Below, one piece after another: positions 45,950 through 58,710 of a DNA stretch of 64,000 nucleotides. Location: the NCBI GenBank assembly GCA_958298945.1, contig OY282609.1:58810220-58874219 (forward strand). The letters run 5' to 3'. A program made the position numbers and the translations under genes. Origin of the DNA: Atherix ibis (Eukaryota; Arthropoda; Insecta; Diptera; Athericidae). The notes below the pieces were generated by a model, which saw only the letters and a list, made by a program, of their open reading frames with translations, was not told the origin of the DNA and did not search any database. Each line of letters opens with the position of its first letter. Within the stretch, counting starts at the first letter, position 1.

Positions 45950-48900
45950 AAAGTAACAGAAAATATTTGATTGACACGGGTGCTGAAATTTCAGTTATTC
46001 CAAAGGCCTACTACGGTAGCACTTCAAACGCCGATGGTTATCAATTTTTCGGTGCAAATGACACACTGATAAAAACATTTGGAAAAACACACATAAACGT
46101 AAATTTGGGATTTCGCAGAAATTTCACTTGGCAGTTCATTATCGTTGACATCAAGCGGGCAATTATTGGCGCTGATTTTTTAGACCATTTCAATTTACTC
46201 GTCGATATTAAGTGCAAACGGCTGATTGATCAAACTACAAAAATAAACGTCGACTGCGTCTATCAACTGGCAACCTATCAACGGATAAGTACCATCAACA
46301 AATCAATTAATTTTTTTTGACATGTTCGATAAATTTAGAGATTTAGCGCAACCGCCATCATTCAACTCACCAACACTCACGTCGAATGTCAACCATCAAA
46401 TAATTACAAATGGACAACCCATTTTTTCACGCGCACGTCGACTAGACATCGAGAAATTAAATGCTGCAAAAAAGGAATTTGAAATCACACATCCATGATT
46501 TTGCTCAAAATTTTGCTGGAAAAACCATTTTCACAAAAATTGATTTCATCAGAGCATATCATCAGGTCCCACTCGACGAAGAGAGCCGTAAAAAAACAGC
46601 CATCATTACGTCATTCGGTCTTCGCAACGCCTCACAAACGTTTCAACGCTACATGAACCAGATTTTTCACGATTTAGATTTTGTTTATGTGTATATCGAT
46701 GACATTTGCATCGCGTCAAAGGATGAAACGGAGCATCGCACACATTTAGAATTGGTTTTAAATCGTCTGCAACAATTGAATATAAAAATCAACATGGCGC
46801 AATGCAACATTAGCAAACCAACAGTTCTATTTTTGGGACACATAACCGCAAATGGAATACTTCCAAATACCGAAAAAATTGATGAAATTTTGAACTTCAA
46901 AAAGCCAAAAAAAGCGTTCGAACTTCGTCGTTTTTTACTGTTCATGAATTTTTATCGGCGCTGCCTCACATGCAGCTGCAACACAGGGAAAACTACAGTC
47001 CCTAATTAGGGGGAACAAGAAAAAGGACCAATCACTGATTGGTTGGTCCGACGAAGCTAACGCAGCTTTCGAAAAATACAAGTCAGAGTTAGCATCTGTC
47101 ACTTGTTTATCTCATCCAGTCACGGGAGCCCAATTGGTACTTCATGTTGATACCAACGATTTTACTGTAGGCGCAGTTCGGCAACAAATCGTGGACAATA
47201 AATTACAGCCATTAGGATTTTACTCAAAAAGAATGATCGACACGCAAATCAGATACAGCACTTATGATCGTGAGTTTGTGGCAATTGGATTTAAAACTAA
47301 ACCATTTAAACAAATAGTCATACTAACATGCACACAACATGCATACTACACATATGCATTAGCATTCACTTGTATACGACTGACCACGATGTCAAGAAAT
47401 ATGCGTTGCACAATCAGTCGTCCGATAGCACTCATCAGTAACACGCGCTAACTTAACATAAAGTGAAATATATTTAGTTGGATATATTAAAAACCACATT
47501 GGTGACCCCGACGTGATAAAGTCCGACGTGATGTGTGTATTGCGGTCTGAAATCTAAATCGTGCAGCACTTATGATCGTGAGTTATTTCCATCTATCAAT
47601 CAATTAAATTTTTCAAATACATGATCGAAGGTCGAAACTGCATCATTTACCAGTAGCCATTCCTACTGGTCAGTGGCCAATAGCCATTCCCATCGATGAC
47701 ATAACTGCAGAAACTTGCGCCAAAGCTCTGATTAGTGGTTGGATCTCACGATTACATCGCCAAGACAACTACGTCATTTGGTTTTCATCAGTCAATTTTC
47801 AACTGATTTGAAAATTGACCGATGAAACCAAGGCACTCTCACGCATTGAAACCATTTCAAACGACAAGCATCGTGCTCATCGCATCTTCGCAAATCGACG
47901 ACAACAAACTTGAAGAAATTCTGAAAAATCCAAGTTCGTCGTTAAAACTTGCACGGGTATCATTACCCAATTCAAATCTCCAATTATAGTGCGACACGTC
48001 AACTAATAAAATTCGTCCATACATTGCTTCGAATGTTCGCAAACCAATCTTCGAGCTATTGCACAATGCGTCACATCCAGGGTAGTGGGCAACAATCAAA
48101 ATGATCACCGAAAAATATGTTTGGTCTGGTTGGATTTCACACTACGGTGTACCCCAATACATTACCACTGATCAGGGGCGCTAATTTGATTCAACTCTTT
48201 TTACCGAACTCAACAAAATCATCGGATGTAAACATTTTCGCACTGCGGCGTATGACCCACAATCCAATGGACATATCGAACGATTACATCGAACACTTAA
48301 AGCCGCAATTAAATGGTATGCCAATGCATCAAATTGGTGCATTACTTCTACGTAATCTTTGAACGATGTTCAAACCGGATATTAATGCTTCGCCGGCTGA
48401 AATGATTTTTGGTCGAACACTACGAATTCCCGGAGATTTTCTCAAGACAGCTCCACTCACAAAAAACACGTCAGACTTTGTCACTGAACTTGGCAACATG
48501 AAAAAAATGTGCAACCAGTGAAGACATCAAACTATTCGTCCAATAATTATTATGTACAGAAAATCCTAGCAGATTGCACCCACGTATTTCTGCGTGATGA
48601 CAAAGTACGCCCGCCACTCAAATCACCTTACGACGGCCCATTCAAAGTTGTTCACCGAACACTTAAAAATTTCGACATTATCGTCGATGGCATCGAAAAA
48701 ACCGTCACAATTGACAGACTGAAAGCCGTCGTCGTCGAAATGAACGAACCACCCAGTGCAAATTTTATAGAACCGCCAACCAATATAATAAATGATTCGA
48801 CAAAAGACACGGACATTGACAATAATAATAAGAATATAACCTTAGACAATAAGATTTCCAAAGATTCTTTACCAAAAGAAACCCGTTCGGGGAGAATTAT

Positions 48901-48982
48901 TCATCCACCAAACAGATTCGTTCATTTTTTAACGAGAGCAAGTTACTGGTGGGGAAGTACACGTATGTGGCAGTTGGATTAA
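45950..48982 (+). pseudogene. Ty3 pol remnant (protease, RT, RNase H, integrase)
   Basis: Protease: LIDTGAEISVIP near 45967-46000. RT: FTKIDFIRAYHQVPLDEES (about 46530-46580) and the YIDDICIAS catalytic box (about 46690-46715), in the 46461-47009 frame. RNase H: LVLHVDTNDFTVGAV (about 47130-47180). Integrase: TTDQGR near 48165-48180, SNGHIERLHRTLKAAIKWY (about 48255-48318), then a C-terminal domain (FLRDDKVRPPLKSPYDGPFK, 48509-48982). Breaks are numerous, the zinc-binding N-terminal part of integrase is absent, and a core fragment (WPIAIPIDDITAETCAKAL) sits too early, near 47675-47740. The element cannot move by itself. Confidence 0.85.
47277..47563 (+). repeat. Second, partial LTR plus leader inserted in RNase H, flanked by a 21-bp duplication
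   Basis: The RNase H frame is interrupted by a diverged LTR copy (47277-47498, starting TGTGGC, ending CCACA, internally shortened) followed by primer-binding site and leader (47499-47563). The sequence on both sides (47256-47276 and 47564-47584) is identical over 21 bp and includes CTTATGATCGTGAG. After the right copy the RNase H sequence resumes. A normal integration would duplicate 4 bp, so this arose another way. Confidence 0.85.
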
Positions 48983-49290
48983 AAAACTGAAACTTTATAC
49001 AAGCATGCTCACAACATGCATACTACACATGCTACACATACACATTGGCATTCACTTGTGCACGGCTGAGCGCCATGAGAATGAATTTGCGTTGCGCAGT
49101 CAGTCGCACGATAGCACTCAGCATTAATACGCGCTAACTTAACATAAAGTCACATACTTAATTGACAAATAATAGTTTTTATTTTAGAGATTTTCTAAGA
49201 AACAATTAAATAAATAATGTTAAAAAGTAATATTTGTTCATTTATGTAAAATATATTTATCATATTTAGTTGGTTATATCAGAAACCACA
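48966..49290 (+). repeat. 3' LTR of the Ty3-type element
   Basis: This 325-bp LTR pairs with 43925-44253. A short purine-rich run (GGTGGGGAAG, about 48949-48958) shortly before it could be the polypurine tract. It is followed by the AGTT target duplicate. Confidence 0.88.
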
Positions 49291-49294
49291 AGTT

Positions 49295-50417
49295 AATCGT
49301 CCTATATGGATACGAATTTTGTTGAAACCAAAAAATCTCGCGTAATTGTTTTAATAATAAAATTTAATAATTTAATATGTTAATAAATTTACAGAAAATT
49401 AAGTGTTCAGTTAACAAAACATCGCAAATTTCGTTTTTCAGGTGAGTTGTCGGGTAAAAACAAATTATATATTTGAATAAAGGTCATAGTTGCCTATCAT
49501 GCAACTAATTTTTATTGGATTTCCAGTGTTCTAAGTTTTAAGAAGCAATTATTTGTGATCAAATTAACGTGTCAATAACGGTCGTATGATTACTATCCGA
49601 TGAGGATTTTATTGATTTTATATTTTTACATAGTCTAAAACTGTACCTATTAATGTACAATTTTCGTATATGTGAAAATTTAAATCTACAATATATATAG
49701 TGCCTGGAAAAAACCAAGGTAAGTGTACTAAAAAATCTTTTATATGAATAAATAATTTTGAAATGAAGAATTTATGTACGTAATACTAGTGAGTATATGA
49801 TATAATTCAATGCTTATATACTACTCCAACTTAAAGCTAAAGCGCTTCCATTAGGAAACGATGAGTAAATATCTTATCATAAAAATGATTGGATAATCCT
49901 ATTTAATTTTTCGATCTATTTTCAGAATTGAATCAGAAAAGTAAATATTGCAGAAGTTCTGTTTCATGTTTTGAAATGTAAACTTTTATATGCAAATAAA
50001 TGAATTCATGAGAACAACAAAAATTTAATTTAGTTTCTATGTGTAATTCTAAATAACTTCAACTACTCGTATTATTTTTAAAATGTGCGCAAAAGCAATA
50101 TGTGCAAATATAAAATAGCCCCCAAATCTGCAAGTGATGGTTTTGAGCAGTATGCATGTGAAAGAAGCTGTAAGGTTCGTTTTTTGGCTACAACTTGGCG
50201 CTTCAATTGTGTATACATATAATCCACAATCTTACAGAAATAAGGTAAGTGAATACATTATTTGTAGTTTTATTATAAAATTGAATGAAACATTTTCAAT
50301 AATAAATGTTATTGCAATTGTATTTTGTTGGTTGATTTGGGCGGAATTTGTCAATTTTTGACAGTATTTGCAGTTAAGTTCGTAGTTGTTGTTGGGATTG
50401 TGTTCCTACAATATACA
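49295..50417. other. Host sequence between two retroelements, no gene seen
   Basis: AT-rich DNA without recognisable exons, RNA genes or repeats. Short open frames (for example 50134-50361) have no features. Confidence 0.5.
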
Positions 50418-50431
50418 TTTTTGCGAATATT
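50418..50431. repeat. LINE target-site duplication, left copy
   Basis: TTTTTGCGAATATT, directly next to the LINE 3' tail; identical to 58898-58911. Confidence 0.85.
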
Positions 50432-50587
50432 GTTTGTTTGTTTGTTTGTAAGGTCCCTTAGACATGTGCCAGGGGCCACTTCATTGGGCCACGACCGTGA
50501 GGCCATTTGGCGACTTCGTAGTACGTGTGGGAAATCATTTGAGAGAGACCGGTCTGTGGTTAGTAGTATAGAAAGTTGAGAATTTTG

Positions 50588-53500
50588 TTATATTTTGTGG
50601 AGCAGATTAGTATGTTGTAATGGAGTTGTTGGATCGAGGAGCTCCATAATGAGCTGAATCCTGCTCGCAAAGTAGTTCTTGCTTATGTGGCATTCCTGTA
50701 GAATATGGGTGATAGTGAAACTGGTGCCACAAAGATTGGCTGAAGGGACGATTGGTGTTACCAAAAAGGAAGTTATGTGTAAGAGCAGTATGTCCAATCC
50801 GGATTCTGAGGAGCTTCCGCGCCCAGGATTTCGGTATGGATGTTGAATACACTGGTTAATTAGTGGTTACCCAATGAGTCGACAAAAAAGTGTCGCTATT
50901 GGTCCAGTCATCGTGTCTGCGGATGGCTAATGGTGTTGGTTGCCATTCTGTTAGTAGGCGAGGCAGATTGGGAATGATTGTAATCACTGGTCGACAGAGT
51001 GTTTCTCCAGCCAACTTGTCAGCACTTTCATTACCCACAATTCCCACATGCCCTGGCACCCATTGCAACTCGACACTCCTATTGCTAAGTAGGCTATGAC
51101 GAATTGCGCTAAGTACTGGGTCACTCGATGGGCCACAAATGGCTTTAAGGGCGGCAAGGCTGTCGCCAAAAATAATAACGCTCTGTTGGCTGGGAATATT
51201 GGTCGAAATTTCAATTGCCGTTTTGATGGCCCACAGCTCCCCGTAATATGGAGCTGCTCTATAAGGGAAGATTCTACAACATAGTGTGCGGGTGCTGCAG
51301 CCAAAAAGTTCGACGACCGCAAAAGATGTAATATCGGTGTCAGCTGCGGCATCAGTGAACAACAGTCGATGATGTTTTAATCCGTCCAACTGTTCAAGGA
51401 AAAGTTTCATATAAGTGGACGGATCAGTACTAGCCTTCTTAAACCTGTCAAGAGAAGCAGCTACTTTCAAGTTTGCTCTCAAACAACGGCTTCCAATCTG
51501 GATGTGGAAGGAAAGTTTGGAAAACGAGGGGAGGATGGATGAATTGCTTTCAAGGTGGGATATTGATAAGGATAGCGATGATGAATTCCTTTTTGAACTG
51601 TGGGAGATGATAATGTTTTTGATTAAAGGTTGGAGGGGGTAATTTGGAAGGCATAGGTTTTTGTAAACTAAATTTAGGCGAGCATTTTGAAGATAGAATA
51701 AGATGGGTTTTCGACCAGTTTCTATCAGTGTGGATTCCACCAGAGATGTCCGATGTGCTCCACTGGCTAGTCTAATGCAACGGTTTATCGCCGCCTCGAC
51801 TAGCTTTTTCCCTGCTATTGACACGCTGTCTTTCCTTACTTTTGCTGCTGATTAAAATTTTAACCATTCGGAGAATGATGTTAATTTTGTCAACAGCATT
51901 TTTAATCTGGAGATTCCATTTTCCTCCACGGGCACTTAAGATACCCAAGATTTTCATGCAATCTTTTGGGCGGAGAGGGAAGGGGTTTAGTGACGAGTCC
52001 GATATCCTACAATTTTTTTCCTGCAAACATGAAGGCAAGGTGGGTTCGATGTACAGATAACCGCACCGTTGATGCTGTTCCAAGTGTTGATGTTGCGGAT
52101 GGCGTTATTTATTTGTTGTTGAAGATCAGCACCAGATACAAGTATAAAAATATTGTCGGCATAAATATAGTGGTTAAAGGATGATAGTTGGTGGGAAAGG
52201 GAGTGAATATATATATTGATTAGGATCGTTGATAATGGGGATCCTTATGGGATGCCGTTTTTCATTTCGCGTTTTGACGAAAAATGACCGTTGGCGCGTA
52301 CCGTGAAGGTTCTACCAGTTAGGTAGGAACGTAGTAGTGCCAATATTGTAGAGTCTACTCCCCACTCCGCCAGCTGTAAGAGTACCCTGTTTGGGTAAAT
52401 TCGGTCATACGCCTTTTCTAGGTCGAAGGACAACAGTAAACCACAATGTCTACGTTCGTAACAATTGTGGATTGAATGTTGGAGTTCAAGTAGCATACTC
52501 AGAGTTCTCCTGCCTGACCTGTAGGCATGTTATTGGGGATTGAGTCTATTGGCAAGCGCCTGGTTAAGTCTTGTAGCTAAGATCTTTTCCAGGATCTTGG
52601 AAGTGCAAGGCAGTAATGAAATTGGTCTAAAGTTGTTAGCCGAAGAATGTGGGAGATTTTTTTTGGGAACTGGAATGGCTGTTGCGACTTTCCAGCAATT
52701 TGGGAAAATGACTTTTTCCAGAATTTTGTTAAAGAGGTTGACAATTCTAATATGAAAAGTCGAAGGTGCCTCTTTAATCATTTTAAAAGAAACCTTTTCC
52801 CTACCAGGTGTGGTTCCCTTGAAGGAATTCAACGAAAAGTTGAACTCCGCAAACGTTACTGGCTGGTTCAAGATTAGGGTGGAGGCTGACGGTATAGGCG
52901 AGAGATTTTCCGTGAAGTATTGTTTCTCTCTACGACATGAAACACTAAGGTGGTTGATGGATGAAAACGAGACCCAGGACTGTGCCAGTTCCTCAACGAT
53001 AGCTGTCGATTCGAATATAACTCCATTCTCACACTCAATAGATAGGATAATCCCATTTTTTTGGCGACCAAGAATGCAGTTAATACCTCTCCATGCTTCT
53101 TTCGGTGAAGTTCGGGAATCAATTGAGGCGGTGAAGTTATTCTAAGCTTTTTGCTTGGCTTGTTTCACCGCTCTTTTAACTCGAGCAGTCCTGAGTCTCA
53201 ATTCGATGAGATTAGTCGTACTGGAAAAACGAGAGTAGTCTTTCCAGGCCATATTTCTTTCACGTCGTAATGTTGCGATTTCGTGGGAATACCATTTAAC
53301 TTATTTTTTAGACATGCCAGCTGAAGAGGGAATTGTCCCAGCAGCTGCACGTCTGAAGATTTTTATCACGCTTTCTGCCTCAAGGTTAGGAGATTGGGAA
53401 ACGGGTAGATCAGCAGAAGCTTTGAAAATCGCAGTTCTGTAATTTTCCCAATTTGCGCGCTCTTCTATGAACCGTGACAGTGGTTTTATTTTAACGTGCG

Positions 53501-54190
53501 CAACATTTGCCTCCACAAGTATGGGCAAGTGGTCACTTCCTTCAAGGAAGCCATGAACTCTCCTTGAATATAACCCAAAGTTCCATGTAGGAACGAAGGT
53601 GAGGTCAAGAACAGAGGTAGTACCTCTAGTTGAGAAAAAGGTTGGTGAACCATCGTTTAATAGAGTGTAGCTCGAATCGGTAGAGTTGAGCCATTCCTCG
53701 AAGACTTTCCAAGCATGACTGTGAGCATTGAAATCTCCAAGAATGATGGTATTTTCGGGTAATTGACTAATTAGACCTTGCCAATCTGCTGGTGAAAAAT
53801 GCAGGCTGTGTTCAATATATATATTTGTGGACTTTGGGAGAGGTATTTACAGAAATAAGGATTGTCAAAAATTTTTTTAAAACGTGAATTTGTGGGTAGG
53901 ATATGGAGGGGTGTATGAGAAAAACTACACCACCTCTTTTATTGTTGTTGGTTTTGTTGAAAAACAAACATTGGTATTTTTGATAAAATGGTTGGTTGTA
54001 GGAGTGAGGTAACTTGGTTTCTTGCAAAGCGACTATTTTTGGAGAGTACTGATTTAGAAGCAGGCTCAGACCTTCTAGGTTATTAAGGAACCCGTAGATG
54101 TTACCATTGTAGAAATTAAGGCAAGCTAAAAGCTAGGACAGTAATCTGCCCAGAAATAGTGCTGCATGAAGGTAGAAAATTATGGTGGAG
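50588..54190 (-). pseudogene. LINE ORF2 remnant (endonuclease, RT, RNase H)
   Basis: Reading the minus strand: endonuclease motifs IVALQETKLPHS (about 54000), IILGDFNAHSHAW (about 53720-53755) and GSDHLPILVE (about 53515-53545). RT: NNFRPISLLPCTSKILEK (about 52580-52640), LLSFDLEKAYDRIYPNRV (about 52390-52440) and the catalytic box, which reads YADN instead of YADD (about 52165). RNase H: LFFTDAAADTD (about 51330-51360) and VELQWVPGHVGIVGNESAD (about 51020-51080). The C-terminal segment has RIRIGHTALTHNFLFG (about 50770-50820). At least eight frame breaks and the Asp-to-Asn change make it non-functional. Confidence 0.88.
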
Positions 54191-54297
54191 AAGAACTGAA
54201 CTGTAAATCTGTGAACTATTAGGGTTTTGCCGAAAGGCATACCACTTCCTGTTCACCAGATTGCAGGCTCGTACTCTTAGAAAAAACATCAGCAATG

Positions 54298-54640
54298 TTA
54301 TTTTTTAGAGCTTGTGCCTGGTTTTCTAGACTTCATTTTTTGGGCTATGTTAAGAACGGTGTTGCGATCTTCTGGGTCGAGGTCTTTCACCGTGCTAATT
54401 AGTATAGCAACTTGTTCACTGGTGGATCGGGGGTGGGTTGAAGGTGTTTGGGAATTTGGGAGTGGGGATTTTGATAGGGTGGTAATTGGTTTACCAGAGG
54501 ATGCGTTGATTTCTGTATTTGTGAAAGGTTTCTTGACAATTGGCGCTGAAGAATTGGATAGCTTACGCTCAAAAGCTTTTTTGGAAGGAGAGGGTGCGAT
54601 TTTTTTGGATGGGCGAGGGGATGGTTGCAATGGTTAGGTG
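54298..54640 (-). pseudogene. LINE ORF1 remnant, C-terminal part
   Basis: A Pro/Ser/Lys-rich frame on the minus strand (SPRPSKKIAPSPSKKAFE) ends in a short helix (VAILISTVKDLDPEDRN) just upstream of ORF2. It is the expected C-terminus of ORF1 but is cut off from the N-terminal part by the Copia-type insert. The exact junction near 54640-54710 cannot be fixed because the Pro-rich frame fades gradually. Confidence 0.6.
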
Positions 54641-54649
54641 GACGCAGAA

Positions 54650-57600
54650 GGCGTTGGTGGCAATGATGAGGATACTGATGTATCGACGGGATGAGATGAC
54701 AGTTAAGGCTCAGGATTATGCAACGGCAATCGTAACGTGGAAAAAGAGCGATGCCAGGGCAAGATGTGCAATTTCGATGGCATGCAAAAAGCAGCCACTG
54801 CTGCAAATTATGAATTGTGAAACGGCAAATGCGATGTGGACAACGCTCAAGAGCACATATGAGCAAGCATCAAAGGCAAATATACTGTTTTTGCAACAAC
54901 GGTATTACAGTTTCACAAAGGAGCCGGGCGATGATATTGCAACGTGTATGTCGAAACTCATGGAGGTCGTGCAGCAATTAAGGGACCAAAATGAAGGTGT
55001 TTCTGAAACAATGGTTATAACAAAGATTCTAATGTCTTTGCCAGCGGAATATAACCATTTTCATAGTGCTTGGGAATCGACGGCTTTGGGAGATCGAGCG
55101 ATGGCAAATTTGCGTGCGCGATTAATGGCAGAAGAGCTTCGATTAAAAGCGCAGGGACAAGTCGAAAATGGGGAAGCGATGATGGCCAAGCGGAATTTTT
55201 CGAAGAAAACATTTGATCCGAAGAAGAGTTTCTCGTCTGGACAGAATAATAAAAATAGGGGCAAGGGTGGTAACACCAGACCAAAAGGTGATTGTTTTCT
55301 GTGTGGCAGAAGTGGTCATTGGAAGCGTGATTGCCCAAGAAACAAGAAGAACACCGAACGACAACAAGAAACAGGACAGTGCGCCAAGCGATGCATTTAT
55401 ATGTCATAGCTCAATTTCGACTGGAGACAAAGACACTTGGGTGTTGAACACGGGAGCTAGTGATCATATGTGTCATCGACGTGAATGGTTCGAGAACTTT
55501 GTGGACGCATCTTCACACGTAACGGTTGGAAATGGCGAAAGGATTATGGCTCGAGGAAAGGGCGACATCAATATTCTTGCATTTAATGGCGATCAATGGA
55601 TTCGCAGACGTATGGTGAATGTGTTGTATGTGCCGGAAATTCATCTGAATTTATTTTCGTCGGGAAGGGCCATGGATCGAGGCTATCAATTGCAATCGAA
55701 TAGCAAGCGCTGCGAATTGGTGAAAGATGAAAACATTTTTGCAGTGGGAGTTCGACGCGAAAGGCTTTTTTAAATGTTGTTCAAAGTTGGGGAAACGTCG
55801 GAGGTCGATGGAGCGACTCCAAATGTGGCGATCAAGAAAATGTCGCTTCAAGCGTGGCATGAGCGATTGGGACATCAAAACGTCACACATGTGAGGAAGT
55901 TTCTGCGGAGCAACGAGATTGATTTTGTTGACGAAGAGTTTGCGTGCGAAGCGTGCGTCTATGGGAAGCATCATCGTGGCAGCCATAAGAGTCGTGAGGA
56001 GAAATCAAGGAAATGCGGTGAAATTATTCATGCGGACGTTTGTGGGCCAATGCAAACAAATTCAATTGGCGGTTCGAGATATTTTTTGCTTCTTAAGGAC
56101 GATTTTTCACATTTTCGTTTTGTATATTTTCTGAAGCAAAAGTCGGAAGTAGCAGCAAATGTCAAGATGATGGTGATGCGAATGCAGCGAGAAATTGGAC
56201 ATTAAGTTCGTAGTTTTCGATCTGATAACGGGACAGAATTCGTCAATGCGGAATTGGAAAAGTTTTTTTTGAACATCGGCGAACTGTGCCGTACACGCCG
56301 GAGCAGAATGGTTGTGTGGAGCGTGACAATCGTACAATTGTGGAGTCAGCGCGAACGATGATTCATTCGAAACAAATGGACTTCAAATTCTGGGCGGAGG
56401 CTGTAAACTTGGCAGTACATGTGCTGAATCGAACTGGAACAAGCACAGTGTTGGAAAAATCACCGTACGAATTGTGGTACAACAAAAAGGCGAAAATCAA
56501 TCATTTGCGGATTTTCGGTTTTGAAGTATTCGTACACATTCCAAAGGAAAAACGACAAAAGTTGGATCCGAAAGCAGTCAAGTGTTTGTTCGTTGGATAC
56601 GAAAATCATTCGAAATCGTATCGAGTGTGGAATCCGGAGACGAACAAAATCGAGGTGGCTTGCGACTTGATATTGGTGATGCGGAGAAAAAGATCGACAA
56701 GGATGCGGACGTGCCAGATGAAATATTGGAGACGGATGATGCGGAAATGACGGCGGAGCAACCGATAAATCGTGGTGCAATTTGTGATCTTGATAATAGA
56801 AATGTTATCGGACGGCGTTTGCGCGATCGAAATGATATTATGGCGTCACGACGACTCTCGTATTTCGCATCGGCAGATCACGTTGCTATGTTGGCTATCG
56901 GTGATGAACCAAAAACGTACGAGCAGGCAATCGAATCAGATGATCAAAAACAGTGGGAGCGGGCAATGAACGAGGAGTATAATTCACTCATCAAGAATCA
57001 TATATGGAATTTGATCGATCCGCCAGAAGGCCAAAAGGTAATTGATAATCGTTGGATTTTTAAATTGAAGCAGAATCCTGATGAAAGCATTGATCGCTAC
57101 AAGGCGCGATTGGTAGTGCGGGGATTCACACAGGAATATGGCATTGATTATAAGGAAACGTTTAGTCCCGTGGTAAAATTTACATCGATTCGAGCAATAT
57201 TGGCGCTGGCAGCGTCAAAACAAATGAAGCTGCAGCAATTTGATGTAAAGACGGCTTTTCTAAATGGCGATTTGGAAGAAAACGTCTACATGAGCCAACC
57301 GGTCGGATATGACGATGGCAGCGGACGAGTGTGCAAGTTGCTCAAGAGCTTGTATGGATTGAAGCAGGCATCGCGCTGCTGGAACAAGAAATTTACGTCA
57401 TTCATTGGCAAATTCAATTTCGTGGCCAGTGAATCGGATCCATGCGTTTTTGTGTGCAATGGGAAAAATGGAATGATGATACTTGCGATATACGTCGACG
57501 ACGGTTTAATTGCATCAGAAGATGAGAACAAAATTGTTTCAGTCATTGAACATTTGCGCAGGGAATTCGAGGTGAAAGTGTCCGAGCTCAAATGCTTTTT

Positions 57601-58090
57601 GGGGCTTGAAATCGAGCAGCGATAGGACGGATCGATTCACGTACATCAGCAGGCGTATGCACGAAATTTGCTCAACCGTTTTGGCATGGCAGATTGTAAT
57701 GCTGTTGCTACACCATTGGACAGTGCACAAAATCTTGGCGATTTTGATGCAGACAGAGAAGTAAATTTTCCGTATCGTGAGGCAGTCGGTAGTTTGATGT
57801 ATTTGGCCGTTGCTACCCGTCCAGACATCAGTTTTGCTGTTGGCAGCGTAAGTCGACACTTGGAGAAACCGGCGCCAGCACACGTGAATGCGGTTAAACG
57901 CATTTTGAAATACGTCAAGGGAACGGCAGATATGGGAATCCGTTTTGAAGGCAAAATCAGGTTGAATTTGTGCGGTTACAGCGACGCAGATTATGCAGGA
58001 GACATCGATACCAGACGATCGACATCGGGATACGTATTCATGTTTGGCAACAGCGTTGTCAGTTGGGGCTCAGAGCGTACCGTCGAAGCC
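54650..58090 (+). mobile_element. Copia-type retrotransposon interior without LTRs, inserted in the LINE
   Basis: The plus strand encodes a Copia-order polyprotein in broken frames. Gag (about 54700-55400) has zinc knuckle CFLCGRSGHWKRDC. Protease is VLNTGASDHMCHR near 55441, with Asn where the catalytic Asp (D-S/T-G) is expected. Integrase (about 55780-56750) shows HERLGHQNVTH, SDNGTEF and PYTPEQNGCVERDN. RT (about 56880-57625) shows FDVKTAFLNGDLEENVYM and YVDDGLIAS. RNase H (about 57640-58085) shows SDADYAGDIDTRRSTSGY. The start of gag and the end of RNase H are missing and no LTR is present at either edge; LINE ORF1 sequence abuts both sides in the opposite orientation. Confidence 0.88.
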
Positions 58091-58710
58091 TTACAGTGTT
58101 TAGTTGTATGGCCCAGTACTTGGCAGTTGCGACATCTCATGGGGTTGGGGTAATAAGTTTTTACTTGAAATCGGTGAAAAAGGATGTCAATATTGGAAGG
58201 GAGTTCGTACGCGTCAAAGGTCAAAACAACAATACCCTTAAATGATTGCGTACCGTCACGCATAGATACTATTTTCCTAGCCTCTACCACATTGTAATCC
58301 GTGAGGTTGCTAACGATTTCCTCTTTGAAAGTATTTGCAAGCCACTTGCAAAAAATCGTTCCCTTTACTTGATTGAGAGAGGGGTGTAGGGTGAAGGACA
58401 GTTTGGTGTCATTGACAAAAACCGGTTTGGCATGAATAAATTTATCTTGATTTGGTTGTTAGCAATAGATCACCGTTACGGTAATCGTTTATTTTTAGAA
58501 TATCATTGCCGATATCCTTGAGAGCCAGACTAGTTTTAAAAAGACAGAGTTGGTTCGCTTTAAATTTTGCCTCGGGTGAAGTAGAAATTACTAGAAAGCG
58601 CGGATGTTCGGTAATTTTAGTCGGAAGGGAGAGATACCTGTATCTGGTGGCGAGGTATATCGTCGAGGTCCACGTCCATTTTTACGGTTTGCAGCTGCAC
58701 CTACACTAAA
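58090..58710 (-). pseudogene. LINE ORF1 remnant, N-terminal part
   Basis: On the minus strand from about 58710, MDVDLDDIPRHQIQ is followed, after a frameshift, by TKITEHPRFLVISTSPEAK and then LALKDIGNDILKINDYRNGD. After another break come NLTDYNVVEARKIVSMRDG, FKGIVVLTFDAYELP and the zinc knuckle CRNCQVLGHTTKHC. This is the layout of I/Jockey-group ORF1 nucleic-acid-binding proteins. The frame then runs into the Copia-type insert at about 58090. The C-terminal part lies beyond it, at about 54298-54640. Confidence 0.8.

Larger units (their letters stand above)
43925..49290 (+). mobile_element. Degenerate Ty3-type LTR retrotransposon
   Basis: The 5366-bp element has LTRs 43925-44253 and 48966-49290, starting TGTGGC and ending CCACA. 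It is flanked by the 4-bp duplication AGTT (43921-43924 and 49291-49294). Right after the 5' LTR, TGGTGACCCCGACGTGA at about 44255-44271 is the likely primer-binding site. Gag, protease, reverse transcriptase, RNase H and integrase remnants follow in Ty3 order, broken by stops and frameshifts; no envelope-like frame is seen. The LTRs differ at many positions, so the insertion is not recent. Internal rearrangements (86-bp tandem repeats, a second LTR-leader copy, a displaced integrase piece) are listed separately. Confidence 0.92.

Noticed and set aside
50856..51824. Host gene for an RNase H-like protein
   Set aside because: It is the RNase H domain of the minus-strand LINE, in order after its RT.
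58095..58150. Copia RNase H end reading AQYLAVATSHG
   Set aside because: The complement of the same bases is the LINE zinc knuckle CRNCQVLGHTTKHC with the expected flanking PNP, a stronger match; the Copia-like reading is probably chance.
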